From Vulcanimicrobiota bacterium (GTDB lineage Bacteria; Vulcanimicrobiota; JAJTBE01), in contig JAIORV010000080.1 in the NCBI GenBank assembly GCA_021107945.1, positions 1 through 64,000 on the forward strand: a stretch of 64,000 nt of DNA, given 5' to 3'. Positions 7,642 to 16,807 of this stretch are shown here, piece by piece. Position 1 is the first letter of the stretch, and each line of letters begins with the position of its first letter. The position numbers and the translations under genes were made by a program. The notes under the pieces are model-generated. The model was not told where the DNA came from and made no database searches. It saw only the letters and a program-made list of their open reading frames with translations.

Positions 7642-10347
7642 ATGAAAAAGCAAATAAAGATCATACTTGATCCCGAAGTACCAGATCCTCAAAAGGGAGA
7701 TTTTTTTGAAGATTTGCTTCGCCGTATTTTTGAGACCCAAAGGTATGATATTACACAACGGGTTAATTTTGCTGGAATGGAAATTGATTTAATCGCCAAA
7801 CATAAGGATAGAGCAGAAACCGCTTATATAGAGTGTAAGGCAAGCGAGAGCCTTAGGGCTGTCGATATAAAGAAATTTTATTTTAATGTAGGACATCAGG
7901 AAGCAGATTATGGATACTTCATATCAACCACAGAATTTAAACATCAGGTAGCTGGTTTAATTGAAGAAATGAAAGGGAAAGATAAATATTCAAATCTATC
8001 TTTCTGGAAGCCTGATAAAATATTTGAGCTTCTTGAAAGTGCAAAAATGATAACTCCATTAGATACCAGCAACATAGAACATACCATCACTAAAATCATT
8101 CTCTCGTACACATATTTTGGAACTTTTTATATATTGATTTTAATGAAAAATACAATCCCCACTCAATTTTGTGTCTATCATGCTAATAAAGCCTCTCTAA
8201 TGCAAGATAATGATAAAATCGAAAAACTAAAGAGTGCTATACCGGAAATTAAAGATCTGAATTTTCTCCCCATCCCGTCAGCGGTTAAAGAAACAACAGA
8301 GGAGAAATTTCGTGAGACAGTTGCTGAAGTTCAAGAGAGTGAACATTGGTATGATTATCTTCCCGCTTCAATGGAACATTTCATTGGTCGGAAGGATTTA
8401 AAAACAAATTTACTTGATTTCATTGATCTAGTAAGCTCAAAGAAAACGTCTCGCAGGGTATTTTATATTCATGGAAAGTCTGGATGGGGCAAGAGTTCTT
8501 TAATAACTGATTTGAGAGGACTTAGTAAAAACAAGCATTATCGTAAGCGCTATTTTGTCCTCGCGGTAGATGCCCGGAGTGCCTCGTCTAGTAACTTTGT
8601 GGCATTGGCATTTAAAAAACTTGTTGAAAAGGCAAAAACGGCCAATTTTGTTGGCATGCCTCTTTTTGATCCCAAATTTGATATCACCTCAAGCTTTGAC
8701 ATATTGGGTTCCGAATCGGTGCATCGATTGCTTAAGGACTTAGAAGGTCGAAATAGAACTTTAATCTTAATATTTGACCAATTTGAAGATGTTTTTAGAA
8801 AAAAGGGTCTCTTCGAAGCATTTTATCGGTTTTTACATGATGTCGATGAGGTTAAATCTAATCTCATCCTAGGGTTTTCATGGAAATCTGAAATAAATAT
8901 TCCAATCGACCATGAAGCCTATCATCTATGGCAACAAGCAAAGAATTTCGTTCTTGATATTTCAGTGCGAGAATTTGATTCATCTGAAATAAACGGAGTT
9001 ATCAAACAATTAGAAAAATCTATTGCTAAACCAATAGGTTTGGATCTTAAAAGACGTTTGGTTGAAAGTTCTCAAGGATTCCCTTGGTTAATCAAAAAAT
9101 TGTGTATTCATACTTTTAAACAAATAAAAGCCGGAAAAACAATTGAAAACTTGGTTGAACAAGATTTAAACTGTGAATCTTTGTTTAAAGATGACTTGGA
9201 AGGATTGTCTCCTGAAGAGGTTACAGCACTAAACTATATTGCAAAATGTTCTTTCGAAGGTAATTTCTTTGACGCAACCGAAGTGGATGAAATAATTGAT
9301 GAGCCTGTCATAACTGAACTAATTAATAAACGTCTCGTTGTAAAATCAGGTACAAAGTATAACGTATATTGGGATATTTTTAGAGACTATTTAGTAACTA
9401 AAGAAGTTCCTCCAATCGGTGAGAGTTATATCCTTCGGCAGCATGTAAATGCTTGCTTTAATGTATATAAGTTATTTAAGGATCAAGAGAAATTTAGTTT
9501 GAACAAACTTAAGAAATTACACCCAAGGCACCCTGGAATAAGGACACTTGATAATAACCTGCGTGAACTGAGAAGCGTGGGATTAATACGGAAAGTAGGC
9601 GACTGCTTCCAGATCAGTCAGTCGGGGATATCCGCAACTGAAGATGGTTTTAGAAAGTATATGTCTAAAAAATTTGAGAGGTATACTCCTTATTTAAAAT
9701 TAAGTAGTTTAGAAAAGAAAGAAATCGGTATTCCTGAAGTAGTAGATACTTTAAAGGACATTTTTAGGGGGACTTCACCCAGAAAAAAAACATGGAATAC
9801 TTATGCGAAAAACCTTATCAGTTGGTTTCAATTTACAAACTTAGATTTTCAAGATAGATTAATAGGATTTGAAGGAGGAAGGTATGTCGGAACTGGCAGA
9901 ATAATTGATAATCGAGAGACCTTTACTCCTCAAAAACGTCCCTATAATGATATTGATGTTTTTCGCAACCTCTTAGATCAGCCAAAAATTGATAACTTTA
10001 ATAAGTTACACTCCTCCTTCTATGACTTAAAGTCGATTGGCTTAATTACATATTCTGATAATAAAGTAAACCTGACAGAAAAGGGTAAACTTATTTTAAA
10101 AAAAGTTGGCAAAAAGGAATTTGAAAAATCAATTGCAATTGAAGCCCTAAAAACCAAAAAAATAAAACAAGCCGCAAAGTATTTCTTTGAACATCCAAAA
10201 TGCTCGAGAAAAAAACTTGGAGAGGCATTATCAGATTTAACTTCTAATATAAAATCGGAAACATATAAAAAAAGAGTAAATAATATACTTTACGCTTGGG
10301 CGAAGTTTATTTACGAACATTCAGATAATACAAATTGGATTCATTAA
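7642..10347 (+). CDS. Nuclease-STAND ATPase fusion, probable anti-phage protein
   Basis: 901 residues. Residues about 10-130 form a PD-(D/E)xK restriction-endonuclease-like domain: FFEDLLRRIF (E23), GMEIDLIA (D49), YIECKA (E64, K66). A STAND-type P-loop ATPase follows: FIGR at 247-250, Walker A GKSGWGKS at 278-285, Walker B LILIFDQFED at 374-383 (the DQFE signature of these ATPases). The C-terminal half (about 480-890) looks like repeated winged-helix/helical modules rather than TPRs. Avs-type and related defence proteins combine such nucleases and STAND ATPases, with a C-terminal sensor that triggers DNA degradation. The role here is inferred. The gene stands alone, is AT-rich compared with its neighbours, and sits beside a group II intron relic, which suggests horizontal acquisition. 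Start ATG 7642 follows TAGGTGG. Confidence 0.75.
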   Translation: MKKQIKIILDPEVPDPQKGDFFEDLLRRIFETQRYDITQRVNFAGMEIDLIAKHKDRAETAYIECKASESLRAVDIKKFYFNVGHQEADYGYFISTTEFKHQVAGLIEEMKGKDKYSNLSFWKPDKIFELLESAKMITPLDTSNIEHTITKIILSYTYFGTFYILILMKNTIPTQFCVYHANKASLMQDNDKIEKLKSAIPEIKDLNFLPIPSAVKETTEEKFRETVAEVQESEHWYDYLPASMEHFIGRKDLKTNLLDFIDLVSSKKTSRRVFYIHGKSGWGKSSLITDLRGLSKNKHYRKRYFVLAVDARSASSSNFVALAFKKLVEKAKTANFVGMPLFDPKFDITSSFDILGSESVHRLLKDLEGRNRTLILIFDQFEDVFRKKGLFEAFYRFLHDVDEVKSNLILGFSWKSEINIPIDHEAYHLWQQAKNFVLDISVREFDSSEINGVIKQLEKSIAKPIGLDLKRRLVESSQGFPWLIKKLCIHTFKQIKAGKTIENLVEQDLNCESLFKDDLEGLSPEEVTALNYIAKCSFEGNFFDATEVDEIIDEPVITELINKRLVVKSGTKYNVYWDIFRDYLVTKEVPPIGESYILRQHVNACFNVYKLFKDQEKFSLNKLKKLHPRHPGIRTLDNNLRELRSVGLIRKVGDCFQISQSGISATEDGFRKYMSKKFERYTPYLKLSSLEKKEIGIPEVVDTLKDIFRGTSPRKKTWNTYAKNLISWFQFTNLDFQDRLIGFEGGRYVGTGRIIDNRETFTPQKRPYNDIDVFRNLLDQPKIDNFNKLHSSFYDLKSIGLITYSDNKVNLTEKGKLILKKVGKKEFEKSIAIEALKTKKIKQAAKYFFEHPKCSRKKLGEALSDLTSNIKSETYKKRVNNILYAWAKFIYEHSDNTNWIH

Positions 10348-10410
10348 GAATAGTATGCCGGGGTCAGGTCTTGGGAAAACAGGGGAATGCACCCTTTTTT
10401 TATATTTTAA

Positions 10411-10441
10411 AATCTCCGTGTTCTCCGTGGCTTCGTGGTGA
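10411..10441 (-). repeat. CACCACGAAG-type dispersed repeat
   Basis: Reads TTCACCACGAAGCCACGGAG on the minus strand; same family as the copies at 303 and 55369. Confidence 0.6.
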
Positions 10442-10502
10442 AAGGGAAAAGGGAAAAAGGACGTGGGAAAGGGGATCCATTCTCCATCACCCATTATCCG
10501 TT

Positions 10503-10528
10503 TATCGGGACGGGGACGTCCCTCCTAC
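10503..10528 (-). repeat. GTAG-hairpin element, GGGACGTCCC family
   Basis: GTAGGAGGGACGTCCCCGTC followed by CCGATAAA on the minus strand. Two tandem copies and a variant occur at 43970-44113. Confidence 0.7.
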
Positions 10529-10550
10529 AGTTCTGACCTCCGTTATCTAT

Positions 10551-11741
10551 TCAGGTTATAAGCATCTCCGCCATTTTATCCGCCGCTCCTCGATAGGGTG
10601 AATATAGGGAAAGAAGATCGTTTCGTATTTCATTTAACTTTGCAGGGTCTTCGAGATATGGTTTTATTCGTTCGAATATATTCTCCGGGTTCACTACTTC
10701 CATCATCTCCGGGATGACTTCCCTTTTTGCCCTTAGATTCGGCTGCGACAGGAGGGGCTTTTTTTTGGAGAGAGCTTTCATTATCTTTGCTTTTATAGGC
10801 TTTCCCACAATCGGTACATACTCAAGTAGTCCTATGATTCCCACGTATGGTATCAGCTCGGGGCGGTTCAGCGGCAGGATCGAGATGTGAGGAATCCCCA
10901 GCGCTCCCGCTTCTGCCGTGGTCGTGCCGGGAATTGTTATTATGAAATCGCTGTGCTTTATTACTTTCATGCTGTTATCGGTGATGTTGACTACCACACC
11001 GTTTTCAGTTATAAGCTTATCTCCCTCTTTTCGCACTTTCGCCCCGGGAAAATCTTTTTCAGGTGACAGGGGAAAGCTCGAGTCGAGTTTATTCCTGTCT
11101 ATAAATGGCGATATTGGGAGATAAAACAAAGTGCCGGGAAATTTCTCCCCGATTATCTCCGCCACGCCGCAGAACAGGGGAATGAGAGCAAGAGCTTCTC
11201 TTATCCTTGAGCCTGGCATGAGCCCTATCAACATCTTTCCGTTTTTCTCAATCTCGCCTGCCTCATCGGAGCGAAAATAAACCGAATCGACAATGGGATC
11301 TCCCACCACATGCACCTTCTCCGACGGGATCCCTCTTTTTACAAGAGTTTTCTTATTCTCCTCGTCCCGGGCGAAATATCCTCTGAACGTACGGTCCCAT
11401 TTCTTCTGACCCCATTCATAAGCCCAAACCGGGACTTTCAATCGCCGGGACAGGATGGCGGCAAAAAAAAGATCACCACCGAGATGCAGAAGAACGGAGT
11501 CTTTCTCGAAAATGTCCCTGTTTGTCTTGAATATTAAAGACAGAGTTTTTTTCACTGAAAAAACCCTGTCTATTCCCTGAAGGCTCTGTGCAACTTCCAT
11601 TTCGCGGCCTGACGAGAATGAGCAGGGAAGGAGAAGAATTGTGATTTTTGTTTCCGGCGATCTGCTTTTAATGCATTTGACCACGGGTCTCGTCCATCCT
11701 GCAATCTCACCGGGACTGTTGGCCGTAATTAAAATTTCCAT
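10551..11741 (-). CDS. LpxB-like glycosyltransferase-related protein
   Basis: 396 residues resembling the lipid-A-disaccharide synthase-related group, a GT-B fold family distinct from true LpxB. Seen: N-terminal ITANSPGEIAGWTRPVV (compare SGExSG in LpxB), LHLGGDLFFAAIL, VPVWAYEWGQKKW, a linker VVGDPIVDSVYF, LMPGSRIREALALIP (compare LPGSR in LpxB) and IIGLLEYVP. The C-terminal donor-binding region has IITIPGTTTAEAGALGIP. Related proteins occur in lineages without classical lipid A, so the substrate need not be UDP-diacylglucosamine. No other lipid A genes are in the window. There is no strong ribosome-binding site before ATG 11741. Confidence 0.65.
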   Translation of the reverse strand: MEILITANSPGEIAGWTRPVVKCIKSRSPETKITILLLPCSFSSGREMEVAQSLQGIDRVFSVKKTLSLIFKTNRDIFEKDSVLLHLGGDLFFAAILSRRLKVPVWAYEWGQKKWDRTFRGYFARDEENKKTLVKRGIPSEKVHVVGDPIVDSVYFRSDEAGEIEKNGKMLIGLMPGSRIREALALIPLFCGVAEIIGEKFPGTLFYLPISPFIDRNKLDSSFPLSPEKDFPGAKVRKEGDKLITENGVVVNITDNSMKVIKHSDFIITIPGTTTAEAGALGIPHISILPLNRPELIPYVGIIGLLEYVPIVGKPIKAKIMKALSKKKPLLSQPNLRAKREVIPEMMEVVNPENIFERIKPYLEDPAKLNEIRNDLLSLYSPYRGAADKMAEMLIT

Positions 11742-11845
11742 TAAAGATTTGTGTCCTCTGCCTGTCCTGAACCCTGACCTTCGTCAGAGCAGGCTTGTTT
11801 CAGGGTGGTCTGTGTGGTAAGAAATAATATATGTCATCTTAACCA

Positions 11846-11927
11846 GCGGGTTTAAAAACCCGCGCTACGTGATTTTTAAGAAATTATAAATGTCATCTTA
11901 ATTGGCGGGTTTAAAAACCCGCGCTAC
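11846..11927 (-). repeat. Two tandem GTAG-hairpin REP-like units
   Basis: Two copies of the GCGGGTTTAAAAACCCGC palindrome followed by GCTAC (11846-11868 and 11905-11927), 59 bases apart, each preceded by ATGTCATCTTAA. They are inverted relative to those at 6728-6838 and fill most of this 205-base gap. Confidence 0.75.
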
Positions 11928-11947
11928 GTGGCTTTTTTATTTATTAA

Positions 11948-14107
11948 TCACAGTATCTTCAGTGAAATCCGTCTTCTCTGGCAATCCACATTTAACACTT
12001 CCACTGTGACAATATCCCCCACAGCTACCACATCATTGGGATCTTTCACAAAATAATCCGCCATCTGTGAGACATGACAGAGGCCGTCCTGGTGAACGCC
12101 GATATCTATGAACGCACCGAAATTTGTTACATTGGTAACCCGCCCCTCCAGGACCATTTCCTTCTTCACGTCCTGAATCGTCTCAACACCTTCCTTGTAA
12201 CTGATGTTTACAAATGTCTTGCGGGGATCCTGCCCCGGATGTTTCAGGTCATCCACAAGAGATCTGAAATTGTGGATTTGATAAGTATCAGTCAGGTAAT
12301 CTGAAGGATCGATCGTCTTGAAAAGGAGCTTGTTGCCGATAACCTGATCAGTGGTCATCTTATGATCTTTTGCAATCGCCTTTACGATCGGATAAGATTC
12401 CGGGTGAACCCGTGTATTGTCCAGAGGGTTGTTACCGTCTCTAAGCATGAGGAACCCGGCGCATTGCTCGAATGATTTTGGGCCTATACCTTTTGCCTTT
12501 TTTATCTGTGCCCTGGATTTAAAAAGACCGTTTTCACGTCGATATTCAATGATATTCTTTGCCGTTTTAGCAGTCAATCCCGATATGTATGTAAGTATTG
12601 AATATGAAGCGGTGTTTATATCAACTCCGACTTTGTTCACACAGAACTCGATCACTCTTTCAAGGGCTTCCTTGAGCTTCTTCTGGTTCACATCATGCTG
12701 ATATTGTCCAACACCTATGGAACGGGGATCAATTTTGACAAGCTCGGCAAGGGGATTTTGCAATCTCCTGCCTATACTTATCGCCCCGCGGACTGTTATG
12801 TCCAGGTCGGGGAATTCCTCCCGCGCCAATTTTGAAGCGGAATAGACGGATGCGCCCGATTCATTTACAACCGCAATTATAGGCTTTAATCCTGCCTTTT
12901 TCGTGAATCCCTTTACAAGAGCAAGCGTCTCTCTCGATCCTGTGCCGTTCCCTATGCTTATTGCGCCGATATCATATTTTTTCATGAGCTTTTCGAGAAC
13001 ATCCATGCTTTTCTTAAGCTGTGACTCAGTATTAATATGCAGAACCAGGTTTCCCCTGAAAGTGCCGTCTTTATCAAGAATCGCCGTTTTCACTCCCGTT
13101 CTCAATCCCGGGTCGAGTCCCAGCACGTTTTTATACGGCAGGGGCGGAGCGAGCAGGGCGGACTCCAGATTCCTCTTGAACACATTGATAGCTTCTGTCT
13201 CGGCGATCTCTGTCAGCTCCGACATAATCCTGTTGTCAAGAGCGGAGCGAAGGTATTTTTTATAAGCAATATCAACGGCTTCTTCAATATAGTCAACATA
13301 GAAAAAATCCCGTGTCATATACCTTTTCTTCAAAAGCATTATATTAAATTCATCTTTTAAATCAAGTTTTATACTCAGAACCTTGAGGTTGTTACCTCTT
13401 TGTATTGCAAGAAAACGATGCGTGCTCTTGGGCAGCTTCAGACGGGATAATTCTTCTTCGTATTCATAATAATCCTCGAACCTTTTCTCTTCACCCTCGT
13501 AACCCTTTTTCTTTTTCGAAACGAGCTTTCCGTCTTTAAATGCGTTTTTCAGGAAAATCTCCATGAGATCCGTTGACTCTATGACATCCTGAGCTATGAT
13601 GTAAAGCGCGCCCTCTATTACTTTCTGAGCGGTATCATATCCCTTCTCCTCATTGATAAACTCGATTGCTTTTTCAAGGGGATCTCCCAGGTCTTCCAGC
13701 GACATGAGCATTTTCGCCAGCGGCTCTATCCCGGCTTCCCGTGCTTTTTCCGCCTTTGTTTTCTTTTTCTCCTTATATGGAAGGTATAGATCCTCCAGCT
13801 TCTTGGCATCAAAGCACTTCTCGATCTTTTCCCTCAATTGAGGAGTAAGCTTTCCTTTTTTCTCGATCTCCTCGAGGATAAACGCCTTTCTGTCGAAAAG
13901 TTCATTGTAATATTTTATGGCGTCGTATGTTTCCGATAATTTTACCTCGTCAAGGTTACCGGTTTGATCCTTGCGGTACCTTGCAACAAATGGGATGGTC
14001 GCCTTTTCGTTATAAAAAGAAATGACTGTTTCTACATTCTTCTTGTCGAGATTCAACTTCTTTGAGATAATTCCCGACAAATCATGAGTTTTTACCTTTG
14101 TCTCCAT
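11948..14107 (-). CDS. tex: Transcription accessory protein Tex
   Basis: 719 residues, the normal size of Tex/YhgF, an RNA-binding protein linked to transcription and stress tolerance. Seen in order: N-terminal helical region with FVARYRKDQTGNLDE; KLEDLYLPYKEKKKTKA; a YqgF/RNase H-like domain starting LGLDPGLRTGVKTA with ISIGNGTGSRETLAL; helix-hairpin-helix segments around GVGQYQHDVNQ and IKKAKGIGPKSFEQCAGFL; and a C-terminal S1 domain (VTNVTNFGAFIDIGVHQDG, about 648-719). The start ATG has GGGGAG upstream. The gene follows the 14125 beta-repeat gene by 17 bases and is likely co-transcribed with it. Confidence 0.97.
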   Translation of the reverse strand: METKVKTHDLSGIISKKLNLDKKNVETVISFYNEKATIPFVARYRKDQTGNLDEVKLSETYDAIKYYNELFDRKAFILEEIEKKGKLTPQLREKIEKCFDAKKLEDLYLPYKEKKKTKAEKAREAGIEPLAKMLMSLEDLGDPLEKAIEFINEEKGYDTAQKVIEGALYIIAQDVIESTDLMEIFLKNAFKDGKLVSKKKKGYEGEEKRFEDYYEYEEELSRLKLPKSTHRFLAIQRGNNLKVLSIKLDLKDEFNIMLLKKRYMTRDFFYVDYIEEAVDIAYKKYLRSALDNRIMSELTEIAETEAINVFKRNLESALLAPPLPYKNVLGLDPGLRTGVKTAILDKDGTFRGNLVLHINTESQLKKSMDVLEKLMKKYDIGAISIGNGTGSRETLALVKGFTKKAGLKPIIAVVNESGASVYSASKLAREEFPDLDITVRGAISIGRRLQNPLAELVKIDPRSIGVGQYQHDVNQKKLKEALERVIEFCVNKVGVDINTASYSILTYISGLTAKTAKNIIEYRRENGLFKSRAQIKKAKGIGPKSFEQCAGFLMLRDGNNPLDNTRVHPESYPIVKAIAKDHKMTTDQVIGNKLLFKTIDPSDYLTDTYQIHNFRSLVDDLKHPGQDPRKTFVNISYKEGVETIQDVKKEMVLEGRVTNVTNFGAFIDIGVHQDGLCHVSQMADYFVKDPNDVVAVGDIVTVEVLNVDCQRRRISLKIL

Positions 14108-14124
14108 TTTACTCCCCTATCTGC

Positions 14125-14907
14125 TTATTCCGATTCTTCTCCAAGAACAAATGCATAGTCTGATTTATAAAATCCTGTTTTACCCAGGATAGATGCGCCG
14201 TTTTCATAAAGTGTTATCCTGTAATCGGCTTCGAGAATACCAGGCTTTCCCACAACATGAATCTCTGTATCGCTTTCCATTATAAGGCTATAGTTAACAA
14301 AACCGTCCTTCGTGATTCCTTTGACCGTGATCCTGTCTTCGCCGGTAAATATTCCATAATCAAGGAAGACGTCTCCCTGGTGTCCCTTGACTTTAATTCC
14401 CTCGTCACCGTAGATTATATTGACTTCGATTTTCTCTTCCCCCACTTCTCCACGAACCGAAACCACATCATCCCCCAGCATCGTAATGGTTACCTCACAT
14501 TTTTTGCCTGCAACATTCCCGGCTATTTTTGTGAATGTTCCCATGGATGTGAGTCTCATATCCATCTGATCTTTTCCGTTGGTGCCCTTGATCCAGTATC
14601 CCCCCTCTATGGGATATATGTAATAGGATCCGTATAAACCGGCATAAGAGCCCCGGACATGTACCTGTGCTTCCTTCAGCGATGAAATTACTTCCGCCTC
14701 GTTCGATCCTGTCTTTCCCTTGAGGGTAAATGTTTTACAATAATCGACCGACAGGGCGACCGCGCGATCCTCCCCAAAGAGCATTACGATATCCCTTGAT
14801 CCTGCCATAACCGCCGGTATCGGGAGACCCAAAAAATCAACCAGGTTAATTATTATATCAGGATTTATCGTCAGATTGGGACCCACAATTGAAGGTTTTA
14901 TTTCCAT
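14125..14907 (-). CDS. Beta-repeat protein of unknown function upstream of tex
   Basis: 260 residues. After an N-terminal stretch of about 60 residues the protein consists of roughly 22-residue repeats. Each repeat has the form I-x-V-x-G-x-x-G then alternating residues and a Y or V, seen as VVSVRGEVGEEKIEV, GIKVKGHQGDVFLDY, RITVKGITKDGFVNY, EIHVVGKPGILEADY and ASILGKTGFYKSDY. The periodicity suggests a regular beta-sheet stack or solenoid. No signal peptide or membrane segment, so it is probably cytoplasmic. Start ATG 14907 follows AAGGGGCGG. Adjacency to tex suggests co-expression, not necessarily a shared job. No family recognised. Confidence 0.65.
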   Translation of the reverse strand: MEIKPSIVGPNLTINPDIIINLVDFLGLPIPAVMAGSRDIVMLFGEDRAVALSVDYCKTFTLKGKTGSNEAEVISSLKEAQVHVRGSYAGLYGSYYIYPIEGGYWIKGTNGKDQMDMRLTSMGTFTKIAGNVAGKKCEVTITMLGDDVVSVRGEVGEEKIEVNIIYGDEGIKVKGHQGDVFLDYGIFTGEDRITVKGITKDGFVNYSLIMESDTEIHVVGKPGILEADYRITLYENGASILGKTGFYKSDYAFVLGEESE

Positions 14908-14950
14908 ATTACCGCCCCTTTGTTAATCCGGTTATTTGAAGTCTTTAATT

Positions 14951-15030
14951 AACCACAGAGGACACAGAGTTTTTGATTTTAAATTCTTCGTGAACTTCGT
15001 GTCTTCCCTGAAACAAGTTCAGGGCAGGCT
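14951..15030. repeat. CACAGAG-type repeat and CCCTGAAAC inverted repeat
   Basis: AACCACAGAGGACACAGAGT (14951-14970), an inverted inner segment TTCGTGAACTTCGTGTC, and CCCTGAAACAAGTTCAGGG (about 15006-15024), a short palindrome related to copies near 11768-11815 and 31466-31504. Confidence 0.55.
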
Positions 15031-15085
15031 GTGGCGAGCACATGTTTTTTAGATGGTCTCACCTCTCACCTCTCGTACCCCGTCT

Positions 15086-15934
15086 CTACTTTAGACAGGC
15101 TGATATTAAATCCCTCCCCTCATTCTCCATGTGTGCTATCAGCCCTGTTAACACGCTTTTACGGGAGGGAGTGAATAATATTCGTCTTTCAAGGTTGTGA
15201 ATAATAAGGTTCTTTAATTCGCCGGGATCCAGGCTTATGGGGTTTTTGCTCCTGTAATTTCGTATGAAGTCACAGGCAATTTCCGGACTTCTGCCGGGGA
15301 GTTTCTTCCTGAGAAGCATCAGTGACGTAAGTATATCAGAAATATCAATTATCTCATTTCCCCGAATCGCCTCTTCAAAATCTATGCCGAAGACTTCACC
15401 TGTCTCACCATGTAAGAGAAAATTCGGCATCATAACATCCCCCTTGAGCATGGTTCCCTGTTTTCCAGGGATTTTAAACAGATTATGGAAGTCGGCCATC
15501 CACAATGCCAGCTTATCAACAGGGAGATTCACTGTTTCACCCTTTAAATCCCGGAATGATATCCCCGGAATGTATTCTGTGAAAAGAATATATCCAGGGC
15601 AGCTCTCAATCTCATCCAAATTTTCGTCGTCAAGATCAGCATCTGTCAGTCTGGAGAATACAACCCCGGGCTTGTCGGCTTCATTCCTTACCCGTATTAA
15701 CTCCATGGGAGCCGGCACATTCAATCCCGCCTTGTATGCTTTTTGCAGGATTCGCCATTCTCTCATTCCGTTTCCCCAGACGTAAAACTTTGCAATCACG
15801 CTGAAGTCCCTGTCCTGCCGCCTCAAATGAAACAAAGTAACCTGGTTCTTTTTACTGATAAAAAAGCGTGGGAAAACAATTTCGGTTCCTTCACCAAAAA
15901 CAAATTCAATTATTTTTTTCCAGAACTTTTCCAT
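15086..15934 (-). CDS. Kinase-fold protein (APH/Kdo kinase-like)
   Basis: 282 residues with the pattern of small bacterial protein-kinase-fold enzymes that phosphorylate antibiotics, sugars or LPS. Seen: candidate phosphate-binding lysine in FSVIAKFYVWG, the catalytic-loop-like LKGDVMMPNFLL (D and N in D-x4-N spacing) and the metal-binding GIDFEEA followed by DISDIL. The N-terminal lobe is short. The gene overlaps the upstream ECF-S-like gene by 29 bases, pointing to tight coupling with that membrane protein. Substrate cannot be named. A role in phosphorylating an imported small molecule is one possibility (inference). Confidence 0.6.
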   Translation of the reverse strand: MEKFWKKIIEFVFGEGTEIVFPRFFISKKNQVTLFHLRRQDRDFSVIAKFYVWGNGMREWRILQKAYKAGLNVPAPMELIRVRNEADKPGVVFSRLTDADLDDENLDEIESCPGYILFTEYIPGISFRDLKGETVNLPVDKLALWMADFHNLFKIPGKQGTMLKGDVMMPNFLLHGETGEVFGIDFEEAIRGNEIIDISDILTSLMLLRKKLPGRSPEIACDFIRNYRSKNPISLDPGELKNLIIHNLERRILFTPSRKSVLTGLIAHMENEGRDLISACLK

Positions 15935-16526
15935 TTTTATGGTTCTCCATAAATATTTCTACAAATTTAATAAGTTTCCACGCTAACATCCCAAAAATGA
16001 CAGCTACTAGTATATGATATACAATAAGCATCAAAAATATTGTAATTATCGAAAATTCTGCCCAGGGGAACAAACTTGTAAATCTTGCAAATGCCCTATG
16101 TATTGCATTGATCAACCCAATTCCTATGAAAAATGCATAAATTACAAGTGTGAGAACATACCCAAAGAGGTTTGTAATCACCGATGCAGTCATAATCGAC
16201 CAGAAGTGAAATTTCATTGTATTAAATATAATCTCAACAAGAGCTGCCTCAAGGAATATTGCAATAATTGCCAATATCTTGAAAGATCCTCCGAAGAACA
16301 GATTGATAATGACAGTCAGAAAACCCATTGAAATAACTGTTCCTCTTTTTGGGACAAACGCGTACCCCAGGGAATAGATAATAATATTAAACCCCACCAA
16401 AATCGATCCGGAAAGCGGGAATTTAATAATATGAAGATAATTGCCGAGGGTAAGCTCGATGGTAGCGTTGCAGGCTGCGAGAATTGCAATCACCGCAATT
16501 TCATAACTCCTGCCGCGTTTTCTCAT
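15906..16526 (-). CDS. ECF transporter S-component-like membrane protein
   Basis: 206 residues with about six hydrophobic membrane segments and a basic N-terminus (MRKRGRSYEIAVIAILAACN). The size, helix number and the AALVEIIFN/GFNIIIYSLGYAFVPKRG layout resemble substrate-binding S components of energy-coupling-factor vitamin transporters. The shared ATPase/EcfT module is not in this window, which is common for solitary S components. Start ATG 16526 has GGAGGAG upstream. It forms a two-gene unit with the kinase-like protein. Assignment is by architecture only, and a different small membrane protein family is possible. Confidence 0.5.
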   Translation of the reverse strand: MRKRGRSYEIAVIAILAACNATIELTLGNYLHIIKFPLSGSILVGFNIIIYSLGYAFVPKRGTVISMGFLTVIINLFFGGSFKILAIIAIFLEAALVEIIFNTMKFHFWSIMTASVITNLFGYVLTLVIYAFFIGIGLINAIHRAFARFTSLFPWAEFSIITIFLMLIVYHILVAVIFGMLAWKLIKFVEIFMENHKNGKVLEKNN

Positions 16527-16807
16527 TTTACTCCTCCACTACATGTTTTCCTATTTATAAATCTTATTTTGATTTCATACAGGGAAATTCCGGTCAACCA
16601 AAAAATTATAATTTATAATTATCAATTTGGCAAGAATGAAAAGTAAATAAATTTTGTTTCAATATCTTATTTTGTTCTTTAATGCTCACATGAAAATAAA
16701 ACGTCATCGTCCGGTCAGCCTGGAGGCAATTTTTTCCGGTGGTTTTGGGTAATACAGATGATGTCAAAATAAATTCATGGGAGTATAAAAATTAAGGAGG
16801 GAATACC

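Noticed and set aside
10335-10601. Plus-strand frame after the nuclease-STAND gene
   Set aside because: Made of intergenic repeats (CCGTGG and GGGACGTCCC types) and overlapping the end of the LpxB-like gene.
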